Below are positions 62,886-64,000 of a stretch of 64,000 nt of DNA, piece after piece. Numbering within the stretch: the first letter of the stretch is position 1; each line of letters begins with the position of its first letter. Source of the stretch: Perspicuibacillus lycopersici (GTDB taxonomy: Bacteria; Bacillota; Bacilli; Bacillales; Caldibacillaceae); assembly GCF_025660475.1 (NCBI RefSeq), contig NZ_JAOUSF010000004.1, positions 124,001 to 188,000 on the forward strand, written 5' to 3'. The notes under the pieces were generated by a model. The model did not search any database. It was not told the DNA's origin and worked only from the letters and a program-made list of their open reading frames with translations. A program made the translations under genes and the position numbers.

Positions 62886-62934
62886 ATTATCCAAAATGAC
62901 CAGTGCACGTATGAAAAATCGAAAAGGCAACTGT

Positions 62935-62975
62935 AATCGAGTATAAAATCGCGATGGTTTTATACTCGATTTTTA
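62935..62975 (+). terminator. Intrinsic terminator
   Basis: AATCGAGTATAAAA pairs with TTTTATACTCGATT around TCGCGATGG, with T residues after it. It closes the 62502 gene. Confidence 0.85.
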
Positions 62976-62991
62976 TAGGGGGGATAAAAAT

Positions 62992-63084
62992 ATGTTAAAA
63001 TTAACAGGATGGAAAATTGCTAGTTTTCAATTAATAGTTTTCCGATATTTTTTAGCACATGGAATAATAACCAAACTGCTTTAA
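62992..63084 (+). CDS. Possible 30-residue hydrophobic peptide
   Basis: ATG at 62992 has GGGGGG about 8 nt before it and opens a 30-codon frame: MLKLTGWKIASFQLIVFRYF followed by ten more residues to TAA. It is hydrophobic with a few basic residues. It begins just after the upstream terminator and ends 33 bp before the next gene, so it could be a leader or a real small protein. There is no homology basis; the strong ribosome site is the only support. Confidence 0.35.
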   Translation: MLKLTGWKIASFQLIVFRYFLAHGIITKLL

Positions 63085-63117
63085 TTTTAAGGAAACGGAG
63101 AAATAGCGGAGGTGAAT

Positions 63118-63600
63118 ATGAATAATAACAAGTTCGAAGAGTTTATAAAAATTACGAAAAAGCTGAATAAGATACAGATTATTCCGTTGCTGATGGGTTC
63201 TGTAGGTTTAGAAGTGGTCACTGGAAAGAGCTGGGAATCACAAGATTTAGATATCCATGTACCTGGTGATAAAAGAGGATGGGAAGTGCCACCTGAATTA
63301 TCGATTCATAACTGGACCGAAATTGTGGAAATCATGCATTTGCTATCGTATCGTCTCATCGATTTACATGAGCATGAGTTCAGGAAGGATGGATTATCCG
63401 TCGAGTTTGGAATTATTGACACGTTACCAGACTTCGCTGGTGTCCCTTTAGAGGATTTAGAGTTACATGAAAAACGAAATGCAATGTATTATTTATTAAA
63501 TCCGAAGCAATATTTATCTGTTTATGAGGCTTCCTCTCTGGATAGTTATCGAGCAGATAAAAATAATGGGAAAGATAGTAGAAAAATAGATTTCTTGTAA
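63118..63600 (+). CDS. Nucleotidyltransferase-like protein of unknown function
   Basis: About 160 residues. The pattern LLMGSVGLEVVTGKSWESQD then LDIHVPGDKRGW fits the GS-xx-D-x-D core of minimal nucleotidyltransferase-fold proteins related to aminoglycoside adenylyltransferases. A further acidic residue follows in GLSVEFGIIDTLPDF. I recall such proteins being misnamed phosphoribosylanthranilate isomerase. ATG at 63118 has GGAGG before it; the GTG two codons upstream overlaps that site. Substrate unknown. Confidence 0.7.
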   Translation: MNNNKFEEFIKITKKLNKIQIIPLLMGSVGLEVVTGKSWESQDLDIHVPGDKRGWEVPPELSIHNWTEIVEIMHLLSYRLIDLHEHEFRKDGLSVEFGIIDTLPDFAGVPLEDLELHEKRNAMYYLLNPKQYLSVYEASSLDSYRADKNNGKDSRKIDFL

Positions 63601-63728
63601 CGTAGGATCTATGATTGAAGGAACTTCACACGATTGTTAAGCCTCTTTAAGCAGGAATGGCACATAAAAATAGCAAATCTTTTATAATAGAATGATAGGT
63701 ACATATCAATTATAGGAGAGGATTAAGA

Positions 63729-64000
63729 ATGAGTTATTCTGTTGATGAGATTACATTTTTAAACTTCGATTATAGTTTAACAGAGCAAAAAAATCTTCAT
63801 AAATTCCCACACCATTGGATTGACTGTTCACATATTCTCCATACTAACGGCTATTGTGAAGCTGCTTCTTTATCCGAAATTCGCAAAAAATTACATGCTG
63901 GTGGGACAGGTAATCTTGTCTTTATTGGCAACGGTAATTATCATTACGTTTCCTATTTATTACTAGAAAGAATAACGTTGCCCTTTTCTCTCATATTATT
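63729..64000 (+). CDS. Arginase-family (ureohydrolase-like) protein, N-terminal part, cut by window edge
   Basis: The frame from ATG 63729 is open to the window end (about 90 residues). It contains LHAGGTGNLVFIGNGNYHYV and then YLLLERITLPFSLIL, which in relatives of this family leads into the metal-binding FDHHTD motif just beyond the edge. Only the N-terminal part is visible, so the substrate cannot be judged. AGGAGAGG precedes ATG at a normal distance. Confidence 0.65.
   Translation, partial: MSYSVDEITFLNFDYSLTEQKNLHKFPHHWIDCSHILHTNGYCEAASLSEIRKKLHAGGTGNLVFIGNGNYHYVSYLLLERITLPFSLIL

Overview
The window is a chromosomal segment of a low-GC, Gram-positive, endospore-former-type Bacillota, most likely a Bacillaceae (Oceanobacillus/Ornithinibacillus-like is a guess). 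Evidence: AT-rich DNA, strong AGGAGG-type ribosome sites, frequent TTG/GTG starts, intrinsic terminators after nearly every unit, and many B. subtilis-type genes (ykuI, ykuK, nupG, clpP, mbcS, yuiD, yvsH-like, cgoX, GlnR/TnrA boxes). No rRNA, tRNA, prophage, insertion sequence or CRISPR was seen. The outermost genes (nadE on the left, an arginase-family gene on the right) are cut by the window edges.

Layout. 1-7.8 kb: nadE, an RpiR regulator, a DUF2798 membrane protein, then a minus-strand operon (1-phospho-sugar kinase, PTS EIIBC, EIIA, GatY aldolase) with a divergent HAD phosphatase; this looks like a tagatose or fructose PTS pathway. 8-13 kb: a lipoprotein, a guanine riboswitch before nupG, and a SAM riboswitch before a flavin monooxygenase plus ATP-grasp pair. 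13-20 kb: TetR/SDR, an EIIA remnant beside manA, MATE, ykuK, ykuI, CDF exporter. 21-29 kb: a DUF2089/SHOCT-like operon, a MarR regulator with two paralogous MFS exporters, a DinB-like protein, a D,D-carboxypeptidase, and an ECF sigma factor joined to a ClpP. 29-37 kb: nitroreductase, agmatine-to-putrescine pair aguA-aguB, BCCT transporter, small membrane proteins, VanZ, MFS. 37-41 kb: a lysine riboswitch and an amino-acid ABC importer, then a foldback repeat. 41-50 kb: GT2 glycosyltransferase, DUF294/DnaQ pair, amt with two GlnR/TnrA boxes, proC, OsmC, mbcS, hemolysin III. 50-58 kb: DUF1836, cgoX, PH-domain protein, queT under a preQ1-I riboswitch, a coiled-coil protein, ThrE-type exporter pair, APC permease, yuiD. 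58-64 kb: an array of about twenty 52-bp tandem repeats, a TPR/dynamin-like GTPase with degenerate GTPase motifs, and small uncharacterised genes.

Regulation is unusually readable. Four riboswitch classes (guanine, SAM-I, lysine, preQ1-I) each have a recognisable SigA-type promoter, and three have a visible terminator platform. The most unusual items are the 52-bp repeat array, which lies in a probably transcribed 3' region, the degenerate dynamin-like protein beside it, the SAM-controlled monooxygenase/ATP-grasp module, and the ECF sigma-ClpP gene pair.
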